Assembly (NCBI GenBank): GCA_900547405.1
Contig: URGL01000001.1
Coordinates: 62,001 to 126,000 of the forward strand
DNA: 64,000 nt
Direction: 5' to 3'
Origin: an uncultured Eubacteriales bacterium
GTDB taxonomy: Bacteria; Bacillota; Clostridia; Oscillospirales; Oscillospiraceae
The notes beneath the pieces are model-generated. The model ran no database searches. It had not been told where the DNA came from and saw nothing but the letters and a program-made list of their open reading frames with translations. Position numbers and translations under genes: made by a program. Each line of letters starts with the position of its first letter. Position 1 is the first letter of the stretch. Shown piece by piece: positions 34,577 through 41,549 of the stretch.

Positions 34577-35476
34577 TCACGATCGTGCCATTTTTCGTCG
34601 GTATTCCGCCGGGGTACAGCCAAAACGCTGACGGAACACCTGACCAAAATAGCTGGCGGAACCCAGGCCGCAGGCATAGCCAACCTGGGTGATGGGCTCT
34701 GCGGTAGTGGCAAGCAGACGGCAGGCCTCCTGGAGCCTGAGAGAGCGGATATACTCTACAGGGCTGACATGGAGCTTCTCTTGAAAGAGCCGGAAGCAAA
34801 CCCGCTTGCTCACATGGGCGGCAAGGGCCAAGTCCTCTACCCGCATTGCCTCCGTCAGATGGTCCTGGGCGTAGCGCATGATTTCCTTCAGCTTTTCGTC
34901 AGACTGCCGATTTCTCGGATCCGCCTCCAAAATGGGTCTGGCTTTTTCGAAAAGCCCAAGCCAAATCTCCGACAGGGCGGCACACAGCTGGAATTCGTAG
35001 CCAAACTGGGCTTCCTCCAATTGAAAGGAAAGCGCCAGTTTCTCCAGCAGCGGTCTGTCCTCCTCCCGATCCAGTGCCACCAACTCCGGGCCGTCGGCGG
35101 AAACAAAGGGCTGCACATACTGCCTATAGACCCGGCTATTCTCTCCGGCGGAAAGAATCACTGGGTCAAACAGATGCAGGAGCAATACCGTTTCCTCACC
35201 GCAGTCCAAATTTCGGGTGGCATGGAGCACATTCTGGTTGACGATCCCGCCGCTGCCCTTGTAAAGCTGGCAGGTTTCCCCGGGGGTGTGGTACTCGATA
35301 CCGCCGCTTTGGACATAAAAGAGTTCCACGGCATTGTGCCAATGCCAGGGGGCGGCGCAGCCGAAATACCGGCTCATGTTGACCAGGGAGGCAATATATG
35401 GAAAATCCGGAGCATAATCCGGCAATATCTCCTCATTGCTTTGGGCTACCAGCCGAATGCTATTGAACTCCTTCAT
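34577..35476 (-). CDS. AraC-family transcriptional regulator
   Basis: A 299-residue regulator. The N-terminal cupin-like domain has FGCAAPWHWHNAVELFYVQSGGIEYHTPGE, the usual ligand pocket. The C-terminal AraC DNA-binding domain (about 195-299) has LALAAHVSKRVCFRLFQEKLHVSPVEYIRSLRLQEACRLL and GLGSASYFGQVFRQRFGCTPAEYRR. The ATG at 35476 starts MKEFNSIRLVAQ; an in-frame earlier start adds unmatched residues and lies in the promoter. It most likely controls the MFS transporter and HAD genes downstream. Confidence 0.92.
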   Translation of the reverse strand: MKEFNSIRLVAQSNEEILPDYAPDFPYIASLVNMSRYFGCAAPWHWHNAVELFYVQSGGIEYHTPGETCQLYKGSGGIVNQNVLHATRNLDCGEETVLLLHLFDPVILSAGENSRVYRQYVQPFVSADGPELVALDREEDRPLLEKLALSFQLEEAQFGYEFQLCAALSEIWLGLFEKARPILEADPRNRQSDEKLKEIMRYAQDHLTEAMRVEDLALAAHVSKRVCFRLFQEKLHVSPVEYIRSLRLQEACRLLATTAEPITQVGYACGLGSASYFGQVFRQRFGCTPAEYRRKMARS

Positions 35477-35501
35477 GCGACATTCCCCCCCTTTGCCCAC
35501 T

Positions 35502-35530
35502 ATGCTACACGATTTTTGCGGTGTTGTCAA
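35502..35530 (-). promoter_or_regulatory. Promoter of the AraC-type regulator gene
   Basis: On the minus strand TTGACA (35525-35530) and TAGCAT (35502-35507) are 17 bp apart, 25 bp before the start codon. Confidence 0.65.
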
Positions 35531-35546
35531 CAACGGGAGAGCAGGG

Positions 35547-35571
35547 AAAACCCTCTCCGGGCCGGAGAGGG
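35547..35571 (-). terminator. Terminator after the LCP/DUF3783 genes
   Basis: CCCTCTCC (35551-35558) pairs with GGAGAGGG (35564-35571); the minus strand then reads TTTTCCC. It follows the DUF3783 stop by 10 bp. Confidence 0.75.
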
Positions 35572-35581
35572 TAAAGGGCAG

Positions 35582-35965
35582 CTATTTTCTGTGGGGGCTC
35601 TTTCTCCCCTGTTCCATGGCTTGGCGCTCCTGGGAGACGGCCCGGTACAGACTGGATACAGACCATGCAGCATTGTGCTCTGTAAGCACCGCTTTCATGG
35701 CCACCGGCACCTTCTGGCTCCGCAGCTGAGCAAGGAACTCATGAAAAGTTCCATCCTCCAGATTGCACAGAACCAGCATTTCCTCGGAGAATAGGGTCCC
35801 GTCCCCCTCTGGCAGGTCCTCCGCCGCTCCGGCGAGGACCCCTATGGGCTTGGAAAAGTCCTGGGAAGGTACCGTTTTTACGGAAAGCCCCAGCCGATTG
35901 GCAATGGCAGCAATTTTCAGCCGCTTGTCCAGCCGGGCAATGTTCACCATCAGAATACCCGCCAT
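35582..35965 (-). CDS. DUF3783 domain protein
   Basis: A 127-residue cytoplasmic protein of unknown function. The C-terminal half reads like DUF3783: LVLCNLEDGTFHEFLAQLRSQKVPVAMKAVLTEHNAAWSVSSLYRAVSQER, where a short alpha/beta unit contains the Lys-Ala-Val-Leu-Thr...Asn...Trp pattern. The start overlaps the stop of the first LCP gene by one base (TGATG), so it is coupled to cell-wall genes. A short basic tail ends the protein. No catalytic motif is seen. Confidence 0.78.
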   Translation of the reverse strand: MAGILMVNIARLDKRLKIAAIANRLGLSVKTVPSQDFSKPIGVLAGAAEDLPEGDGTLFSEEMLVLCNLEDGTFHEFLAQLRSQKVPVAMKAVLTEHNAAWSVSSLYRAVSQERQAMEQGRKSPHRK

Positions 35966-37098
35966 CAGTCACACTCCGTAATGGGCTCCAGAATGGCCTT
36001 GGCCTTATCGGAATTGAAGTGGAGAATGCTGTGCTCCATGCCATCGTGGAAGATATCAGCCAGCTCGCCCCACATCTCCATATCCTCTTTGTTGGGACAC
36101 TGGATGGTGTCCATGGTCAGCTGAGGCAGGATGGGCAGCAGTTCCGTAATATAGTTGGTCATGTCGGTGTTGCTCATATCCGTCACCACATAGGGAAGCA
36201 GCTCATCTACCAGGGCATTGATCTCCAGCAGGCTCATATTCTTCACCTTCTCCAGCACCTGGGCCACCACCATCCGCTGCCGGTTGGTCCGGTTGAAGTC
36301 GTTGTCGCCGTTGTTGGAGTGGCGGGTCCGGACATAGACCTCTGCCGCCCAGCCGTCCACCAGATTGTCGCCCACCTCAAAGGTACGGTCGTCGTAGTCC
36401 TTGAAGTAGTCGTTCATATACTTCGCTTCGTCCTCATTCAGGGTGATGGTGACACCGTGGAGGGCATTGATGCAGGCATCAAAGGCCTCCATATTCACTT
36501 CGATGTTGTGATCCACCACAGGGCCGAAGTTCTTGGTGATGACATTGTCCATCAGGATCATAGCCCCCAGGTCGCCGCCCCAGCCGTAGCCCAGAGCGTA
36601 GGCCAGAGTCAGCTTGGTGGAGCCGCTGTGGGGCTTGCCGTCGGCGTCCTCCACGCCGTTCAGGGTCACGTAGGTGTCCCGGAGGAAGGAAGTCATAGTC
36701 AGCTTTTTGGTCTCCTTATTTACAGTCAGCAGGATCAGGGTGTCGGCGTTCTTGCTGTTCTCCCCCTCCCGGGCATCCTGACCGATCAGCAGCACATTGA
36801 CGACCTTGCCTGTCTTCCCCCAGTCCGGAGAGGTCTCCTTGGGCACGGTGGTCTCCGTAGGCTCTGTAGCCTGGGCTTCTTCCGTGGGGTCCTCCACCAG
36901 CAGCTTGGAGATGTCGTCCTGGGTCAGCTTGTTTTCGCCCTGCTGGGCCTTCTGGATCTTATTCATTTTGGACACCACAAACCAGGCACCCAGACCGCCG
37001 ATGACCAGCACCACAGCCAGGATGACCGCTAGGACCTTCACCCAGGTCTTGCCCTTGGGGGGCTCGTTATGCTCCAAAAAACGTCCGCCTTTTTCCAT
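35965..37098 (-). CDS. LytR-CpsA-Psr (LCP) family cell-wall ligase, copy 2
   Basis: A 377-residue type II membrane protein. A cytoplasmic N-terminus and one membrane segment (about 18-41) precede an acidic, Thr/Glu-rich linker (about 65-90). The LCP domain (about 100-330) has NVLLIGQDAREGENSKNADTLILLTVN, SFLRDTYVTL and an arginine-rich RTRHSNNGDNDFNRTNRQ. LCP enzymes attach teichoic acids or capsule to peptidoglycan. The domain is very similar to the neighbour gene upstream, so the pair is a tandem duplication. The start follows a CGTTACC-type leader with AGAGG. Confidence 0.92.
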   Translation of the reverse strand: MEKGGRFLEHNEPPKGKTWVKVLAVILAVVLVIGGLGAWFVVSKMNKIQKAQQGENKLTQDDISKLLVEDPTEEAQATEPTETTVPKETSPDWGKTGKVVNVLLIGQDAREGENSKNADTLILLTVNKETKKLTMTSFLRDTYVTLNGVEDADGKPHSGSTKLTLAYALGYGWGGDLGAMILMDNVITKNFGPVVDHNIEVNMEAFDACINALHGVTITLNEDEAKYMNDYFKDYDDRTFEVGDNLVDGWAAEVYVRTRHSNNGDNDFNRTNRQRMVVAQVLEKVKNMSLLEINALVDELLPYVVTDMSNTDMTNYITELLPILPQLTMDTIQCPNKEDMEMWGELADIFHDGMEHSILHFNSDKAKAILEPITECD

Positions 37099-37125
37099 TG
37101 GTAACCTCTCTTTTCATCTGGAAGC

Positions 37126-38253
37126 TCAGTCCGCTTCCGTAATTTTCGTCACAATTTTTTTGGCCTTGTTCTCGTCGAAATACAGCACGCTGTGCTCGAT
37201 GCCGTCACCGAACAGATCGATGACCTTGCCCCGGCGGTCCATATCCTCGTTGGGGCATTGAAGAGAATCCAGGGTCATGTCCGGAAGCAGGGGCAGCAGC
37301 TCCGCAATATAGCTGGCAATGTCCGCATTGGTCATGTCTGTCAGGACCTTGGGCAGCAGCTCGTCTACCAGAGCGTTGATCTGCACCAGGCTCATGGCCT
37401 TGACCTTGTCCAGCACCTGGGCAATGACGGCCCGCTGCCGGTCTGTCCGGTTGAAGTCGTTGTCCCCATTGCTGGAGTGCCGGGTCCGGACATATACCTC
37501 TGCCGCCCAGCCGTCTACCAGGTTGTCGCCTACCTCAAAGACCCGGTCGTCATAGTCCTTGAAGTAGTCGTTCATATACTTCACTTCATCCTCATCCAGG
37601 GTGATGGTCACGCCGCCGATGGCGTTGATGCAGGCATCGAAGGCATCCATATTCACCTCGATGTTCCGATCCACCTTGGCTCCGAAGTTCCGCTCGATGA
37701 CCCCATCGATCATCCGCATGGCCCCCAGGTCTCCGCCCCACTTGTAGCCCAGGGCGTAGCACAGGGTCATCTTGGTCCGGCCGCTGTGGGTCACACCGTC
37801 CGAATCCACGAAGTTTTCAATATATACCAGGCTGTCCCGCAGGAAAGAAGTCATGGTGATCTTCTTTGTCTGCTTATTGACGGTGACCAGGATCATGGTG
37901 TCCGCGTTTTTGCTGTCCTCCCCTTCCCGGGCATCCTGGCCGATGAGCAGCACATTGATGACCTTGCCGGTGGTGCCGTAGTCCGGGGTAGTGGGCTTTG
38001 GCTCAGTGGTCTCGGTGGGTTCCGTCTCTGTCGCCTCGGTGGTCTCCTCCACCAGAAGGCCCGCCAGGTCACCGGCGGACAGGTTATTATCCCCCATCTG
38101 GGCCCGTTTGATTTTATTCAGTTTGGAAAAGGCAAAGCCGCCGATGATCAGCCCAAGCGCCAATATGACCGCCAGGATGATCAGCACTGTCCTGACCCAG
38201 CCCTTTCCTTTCTTTTCCGGTTGGGAAGCTAAAAAGCGTCCTCCTGTACTCAT
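37126..38253 (-). CDS. LytR-CpsA-Psr (LCP) family cell-wall ligase, copy 1
   Basis: A 375-residue paralog of the next gene. It has a single membrane segment (about 20-42), a linker with repeated TEATETEPTETTEPKPTT wording, and an LCP domain with NVLLIGQDAREGEDSKNADTMILVTVN, SFLRDSLVYIEN and RTRHSSNGDNDFNRTDRQ. The conserved arginines and acidic residues that bind the lipid pyrophosphate are present. ATG at 38253 has GGAGG 6 bases upstream; an earlier in-frame start adds 34 residues of poor quality. It lies 27 bp before copy 2 on the same strand. Confidence 0.93.
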   Translation of the reverse strand: MSTGGRFLASQPEKKGKGWVRTVLIILAVILALGLIIGGFAFSKLNKIKRAQMGDNNLSAGDLAGLLVEETTEATETEPTETTEPKPTTPDYGTTGKVINVLLIGQDAREGEDSKNADTMILVTVNKQTKKITMTSFLRDSLVYIENFVDSDGVTHSGRTKMTLCYALGYKWGGDLGAMRMIDGVIERNFGAKVDRNIEVNMDAFDACINAIGGVTITLDEDEVKYMNDYFKDYDDRVFEVGDNLVDGWAAEVYVRTRHSSNGDNDFNRTDRQRAVIAQVLDKVKAMSLVQINALVDELLPKVLTDMTNADIASYIAELLPLLPDMTLDSLQCPNEDMDRRGKVIDLFGDGIEHSVLYFDENKAKKIVTKITEAD

Positions 38254-38325
38254 GGTTTTCCTCCATAATTGTCTTTGTGTCTTGCGTAAAAAAGGAGTTT
38301 TTATCATTTGCCGGACAGAAATCAG

Positions 38326-38365
38326 AAAACCGGGAAATCGCCACGCCGGTGACAATTTCCCGGTT
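38326..38365 (-). terminator. Terminator after the poly-ferredoxin gene
   Basis: An 11-bp perfect stem (38328-38338 with 38355-38365), loop of 16. The minus strand continues TTTTCTG. It lies 28 bp after the ferredoxin stop. Confidence 0.75.
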
Positions 38366-38392
38366 CGAAATCATAGCGCCATTGGGGAACGA

Positions 38393-38779
38393 TTACTTTT
38401 CCACAATTTCCAGCACGCCCATGGGGCAGGCCTTGACGCAGGCGCCGCAGGAGATGCACTTGGAAGCAGGATTCTCGGGCTTCAGCACCATGACCTTCAT
38501 GGGGCAGACCTCCACGCACTTGCCGCAGCTGACGCACTTCTTCCGGTTGATCATGTACACGCCGGTCTTGGGATTCTGAGTAATGGCCTCGTTTTCGCAG
38601 ACCTTGGCGCACTTGCCGCACTGAATGCAGACGTTGGGCTTGGCCCCGCCTTCCTTGGCCACAATGCGGATACAGCTGTAGTCCTCATTGAATTCCTTGT
38701 AGAAGGTAACGGAGCAGGCACGGACGCACTCCAGGCAGGCCATGCAGGGGACATCCTTCTTGACAGTAAGCTTCTTCAT
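38393..38779 (-). CDS. Poly-ferredoxin, 4Fe-4S electron-transfer protein
   Basis: A 128-residue iron-sulfur protein of the HycB/CooF-like electron-transfer group. Cysteine motifs in order are CMACLECVRAC (12-22), CIQCGKCAKVC, CVSCGKCVEVC and CISCGACVKAC, with partner cysteines, enough for about four [4Fe-4S] clusters. No signal peptide or membrane segment. ATG at 38779 has AAGGAG 9 bases upstream; a longer in-frame extension lacks one. It stands alone, so its redox partners are unknown; the hydrogenase 25 kb away or an oxidoreductase elsewhere are possible. Confidence 0.9.
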   Translation of the reverse strand: MKKLTVKKDVPCMACLECVRACSVTFYKEFNEDYSCIRIVAKEGGAKPNVCIQCGKCAKVCENEAITQNPKTGVYMINRKKCVSCGKCVEVCPMKVMVLKPENPASKCISCGACVKACPMGVLEIVEK

Positions 38780-38825
38780 GGCAAAATACTCCTTTTTTCT
38801 TCGGCCCCAAAAGAAAGCAGACCAA

Positions 38826-38856
38826 CGTATCCGGTCAATTGCCGTCGCCGGATACG
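38826..38856 (-). other. Leader hairpin of the ferredoxin transcript
   Basis: CGTATCCGG (38826-38834) and its exact complement (38848-38856) with a 13-base loop lie inside the roughly 115-base 5' leader. No known riboswitch fold is recognised. It could be an mRNA-stability or regulatory element. Confidence 0.5.
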
Positions 38857-38900
38857 AAACCGCGCTCCCCATTGAACGCCTTATATTTCCACGCAGAGAC

Positions 38901-38929
38901 ATTATACAAGCAAAGCGGGAAAATAGCAA
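38901..38929 (-). promoter_or_regulatory. Promoter of the poly-ferredoxin gene
   Basis: Minus strand TTGCTA (38924-38929), 17 bp, TATAAT (38901-38906). Confidence 0.65.
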
Positions 38930-39081
38930 CAGAAAATAAAAAAACTTTTTGAAACATTTTCTCCCGGCTAACAACCGAAAAGTTGGAAATAATAAGGCCT
39001 GATACTTGTATTTTGCCCCGGCTCCACCTGGGACGCCGGGACAGGAGAGAAAGTATGGATACCAAATTGGAGGAATGAAAC

Positions 39082-39354
39082 ATGAAAAAGATCTTTGCGC
39101 TCCTGTTTGCCCTTTTGGCCCTGACGGCCCTGCTGACCGGCTGCCGGGGCGGCAATACCCCTGCTGTCACCGTAACGACTGCCGCCACAACTCAGCCAAC
39201 CACCGTGGCCACTACAGAGGCGACCACCGCAGCTACCACCCAGAACACCACCGATCCCACCGTGGACAGTGGAAACGGGCCCCTGGAAACCACCCGGAGC
39301 ACAGATAACACCACCGCCCCGGGCAGCGCCGGAACGACAGGTGTGAATCCGTAA
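39082..39354 (+). CDS. Small Thr-rich lipoprotein
   Basis: A 90-residue exported lipoprotein. The signal peptide MKKIFALLFALLALTALLTGC ends in lipobox LTGC, so Cys21 is lipidated. The mature part is about 70 residues of low-complexity Thr/Ala with repeated TTxATT and no hydrophobic core, so it is probably disordered or O-glycosylated and works as a surface spacer. GGAGG precedes the ATG. A hairpin follows directly. Function is unknown; it could be the remnant of a longer lipoprotein. Confidence 0.72.
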   Translation: MKKIFALLFALLALTALLTGCRGGNTPAVTVTTAATTQPTTVATTEATTAATTQNTTDPTVDSGNGPLETTRSTDNTTAPGSAGTTGVNP

Positions 39355-39361
39355 GGAAAAA

Positions 39362-39387
39362 TGGCCCTCTCCCGTCGGAAAGGGCCA
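39362..39387. terminator. Hairpin between convergent small lipoprotein and OMPDC-like gene
   Basis: TGGCCCT (39362-39368) pairs with AGGGCCA (39381-39387), loop of 12. Flanks have only short T-runs. Confidence 0.55.
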
Positions 39388-39393
39388 CCTTAC

Positions 39394-40245
39394 TTACAAA
39401 AATGTCACATATCGCTGGAGCGCTGCCTTCTGGCGCTCCACTTCCTTCTGGACCGCGGCCCCGAGCTCCGTCCCCTCCCGCTTCCAGCTGAGGGTGACCA
39501 TAGGGCCGGCGCAATAGGCGGCGCCACGGCCCAGCTTGTCAAAGGCAAAGGATATGTTTTTAAAGTTGGCTCCGGTGGTGTCCATGCCGTCTGCCAGGAG
39601 AAACAGATTGGGATACTTTGCCCGGAGGTTTTTGACGCTGGCAGGGGTTCCCGCCGCGGCAGTGAGGCAGATTCTGGAGTAGCCGAACTTTCCCATATAA
39701 TTTCCGGCAAATCTGGCCGCCTGGTCCGCCACCGCCGTATAGGCAAGGCGTGTGCCGCAGAGCAGGTCCTGCAACTCCGCCGCAGACCTGTTGGATGTGC
39801 GGCACAGGGCAAAAATATCCAGCCCCTGCTTCTCGCAGGGCTCCAGCCAGGGCTGGAGTACATCGAACCCGGCATACATCGGCAGAACCACGCCGTCGCA
39901 GGCCCAGCCGCTTCCCTCTCCGGTGATCTGCCCGGCGGCAAAGGCGGCCAGCTCCCCACTGTCGGCCTCCGGCACATCCAGCAGAACGTAGAAGCCCAGT
40001 CCTTGGGCCTCCTGAGTCAATCTCTTCCCCAGGTCCAGCGCCTCCGGGCCCATAAGAGCCAGAGCGGACAGCCGAAACCGGACCCCGGGGACCCGGCCCC
40101 GGAGGGCCCGCAGCAGCTCCTTCGACAGCTGCTCCATTTCCCCTATGGAGCCTTCCCCAGGCAGGTCCTTGGGGAGCACCGTCATATCCACGATCAATGG
40201 GCACTTGCGCTTTCTGATTTTCTCCTGCAGTGCGTCAATGGACAT
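39394..40245 (-). CDS. Orotidine-5'-phosphate decarboxylase-like protein, catalytic Lys missing
   Basis: A 283-residue protein that reads like a type 2 OMP decarboxylase (PyrF). The N-terminus MSIDALQEKIRKRKCP matches MSFDKLxxKIxxxxNP. CRTSNRSAAELQDL (148-161) matches the KTSNPSSGELQDL loop, and the C-terminal WKREGTELGAAV fits too. However, the catalytic DGKRND reads DVPEAD here (90-95), so the lysine is Pro92. The GLDP aspartate is lost (VDMTV), and the phosphate-binding SSRGI is CAGPM. It is therefore probably not a decarboxylase. ATG at 40245 has AGGAGG 8 bases upstream. The frame is intact, which argues for a kept but changed function. Confidence 0.75.
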   Translation of the reverse strand: MSIDALQEKIRKRKCPLIVDMTVLPKDLPGEGSIGEMEQLSKELLRALRGRVPGVRFRLSALALMGPEALDLGKRLTQEAQGLGFYVLLDVPEADSGELAAFAAGQITGEGSGWACDGVVLPMYAGFDVLQPWLEPCEKQGLDIFALCRTSNRSAAELQDLLCGTRLAYTAVADQAARFAGNYMGKFGYSRICLTAAAGTPASVKNLRAKYPNLFLLADGMDTTGANFKNISFAFDKLGRGAAYCAGPMVTLSWKREGTELGAAVQKEVERQKAALQRYVTFL

Positions 40246-40376
40246 TTTGCCTGCCTCCTGTACCTCTTTTTTCTCTATTATACCATACAAAGTGGGAAAA
40301 GGTAAAGAGAAAAATCATGGTTTTTCTCTCTTTGGGCATACTATCCCCATTCTGAAAAGCGAAAGGAGGGACCAAT

Positions 40377-40556
40377 ATGGGAGCAAAAGGATGGGCCATA
40401 TCCGCTGGGCTCGGTGCCGCCGCAGGCATGGTTGCCGTGCTGATGATGCCCCGGACGAATCCTACACGGCGCCTGGCTGCCAAAGCCGCCGACAAAATGG
40501 AGGATGTGGCCTGGAAGGTATCCGACACTCTGAACGAAAAATTTGAGGATCTGTAG
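40377..40556 (+). CDS. Small YtxH-like membrane-associated protein
   Basis: A 59-residue protein, MGAKGWAISAGLGAAAGMVA then VLMMPRTNPTRRLAAKAADK, ending EKFEDL. A single Gly/Ala-rich membrane segment (about 5-24) precedes a charged amphipathic helix (30-59), the layout of small YtxH-type stress proteins. AAAGGAGGG lies just before the ATG. The stop is one base from the convergent cutC stop, so the two genes share almost no spacer. Real coding is supported by the strong ribosome-binding site and clean helix pattern. Confidence 0.7.
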   Translation: MGAKGWAISAGLGAAAGMVAVLMMPRTNPTRRLAAKAADKMEDVAWKVSDTLNEKFEDL

Positions 40557-40557
40557 C

Positions 40558-41307
40558 TTACAGATTCCGCACCGCCGCCACGCACCGGCGGACCTCCTGT
40601 TCGTCGGTGCGAAGCAACGTGTATTCCGATAATCCGGGCAAGCCCATATTCACATTGGGATTCCGATAGCGCATGGCGCTGTCAAGGGAGCCAACCCGGC
40701 AGGAGCCATGGTAGGCGGTGATTCCGGTGGCCCTGTAAAGCTCCGGGATGTTGGCGGCGTTTACCCCTGCCCCGGCCATAAGCCGGATCTGATCCCCGGC
40801 CAGAGCGTTCAGCTCTGCAAGGTTTTCTCTGCCCTTCAGGGCGCTTCCCTGGCCGCCGGAGGTAAGAATGGTGGTAAAGCCCAGATGGATGGCCTGCTCC
40901 AGGGCTCTCTTCTGGTCTTTTACCATGTCGAAGGCCCGGTGGAGGGTCACGTCCATAGCCCCCGCTGCCTGTTTCAGCCTGACCAAGCTGGGCATGTCCA
41001 GCTCCCCGTCCGCCGTCAGGACCCCGATGACCACACCGTTTGCTCCCAGATCCCGGAACCGGGCGATCTCTTCTTCCATCTGGGCAAGCTCCTGCCGGGT
41101 GTACAGAAAGTCCCCGAACCGGGGGCGGATGAGCACATTCACAGGAACCGTCAGATCCCGATGGATCTGAGAAAACAGAAATTCCGATGGGGTGGTGCCC
41201 CCAATGACCAGGTTGGCACAGAGCTCCAGCCGGTCCGCCCCGCCATTTTGGGCGGCCTTGGCAGATTCGTAGCAATCCACGCAGACTTCAAAAAGAGGCT
41301 TCGGCAT
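40558..41307 (-). CDS. cutC: CutC-family protein
   Basis: A 249-residue TIM-barrel protein of the CutC family, first linked to copper tolerance; its actual activity is unsettled. Family wording includes FEVCVDCYESAKAAQNGGADRLELCANLVIGGTTPS, VLIRPRFGDFLYT, DVTLHRAFDMV and LTSGGQGSA. ATG at 41307 is chosen because AAAGGAGG ends 4-5 bases upstream and MPKPLFEVC is the natural N-terminus. An earlier in-frame start lies beyond the promoter. It has a near-perfect promoter and a leader hairpin against its ribosome-binding site. Confidence 0.92.
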   Translation of the reverse strand: MPKPLFEVCVDCYESAKAAQNGGADRLELCANLVIGGTTPSEFLFSQIHRDLTVPVNVLIRPRFGDFLYTRQELAQMEEEIARFRDLGANGVVIGVLTADGELDMPSLVRLKQAAGAMDVTLHRAFDMVKDQKRALEQAIHLGFTTILTSGGQGSALKGRENLAELNALAGDQIRLMAGAGVNAANIPELYRATGITAYHGSCRVGSLDSAMRYRNPNVNMGLPGLSEYTLLRTDEQEVRRCVAAVRNL

Positions 41308-41321
41308 ATATATCCTCCTTT

Positions 41322-41348
41322 GGAAGGGTCCCGCAGCAGGATCCTTCC
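41322..41348 (-). promoter_or_regulatory. cutC: Hairpin next to the cutC ribosome-binding site
   Basis: GGAAGGGTCC (41322-41331) pairs with GGATCCTTCC (41339-41348) with one G-T pair and a 7-base loop. On the cutC mRNA the hairpin ends exactly where AAAGGAGG begins. Its CCCTTCC arm could also pair with the ribosome-binding site, so a translational switch is possible. A T-run follows it on the plus strand, where no gene needs a terminator. Confidence 0.5.
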
Positions 41349-41361
41349 TTTTTTTGATTTT

Positions 41362-41390
41362 ATTATAGTCTTCCCTTCCCCAGGTGTCAA
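41362..41390 (-). promoter_or_regulatory. cutC: Perfect consensus promoter of cutC
   Basis: Minus strand TTGACA (41385-41390), exactly 17 bp, TATAAT (41362-41367). Both hexamers and the spacing are ideal. Confidence 0.9.
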
Positions 41391-41469
41391 GAAAATCCCT
41401 GGAAGGCCTCACCTCTCATTCTTTTTTCCCGCACTTTCACATCATTTCATGACTTATGATAATTTTCTC

Positions 41470-41497
41470 TTTACAGGCTGCAAATCTGTGCTACAAT
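41470..41497 (+). promoter_or_regulatory. Promoter of the diguanylate cyclase gene
   Basis: TTTACA (41470-41475), 16 bp, TACAAT (41492-41497). Confidence 0.6.
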
Positions 41498-41549
41498 ATA
41501 CCAATACACGTTTCATGAGCAGCAAAGGAGGTGCGGTGCCACGAACCAT

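Larger units (their letters stand above)
38780..39081. other. Divergent intergenic region, ferredoxin and small lipoprotein
   Basis: A 302-bp stretch. The left part is the ferredoxin leader with a perfect hairpin, the middle holds its promoter, and the right part is the leader of the small lipoprotein gene with a CCCGGC/GCCGGG stem near 39017-39040. No further gene is seen. Confidence 0.6.

Noticed and set aside
39394..40245. UlaD (keto-gulonate-phosphate decarboxylase) for the ula pathway
   Set aside because: UlaD is of the OMPDC superfamily, but this protein resembles type 2 PyrF, lacks the DxKxxD site and is 16 kb away.
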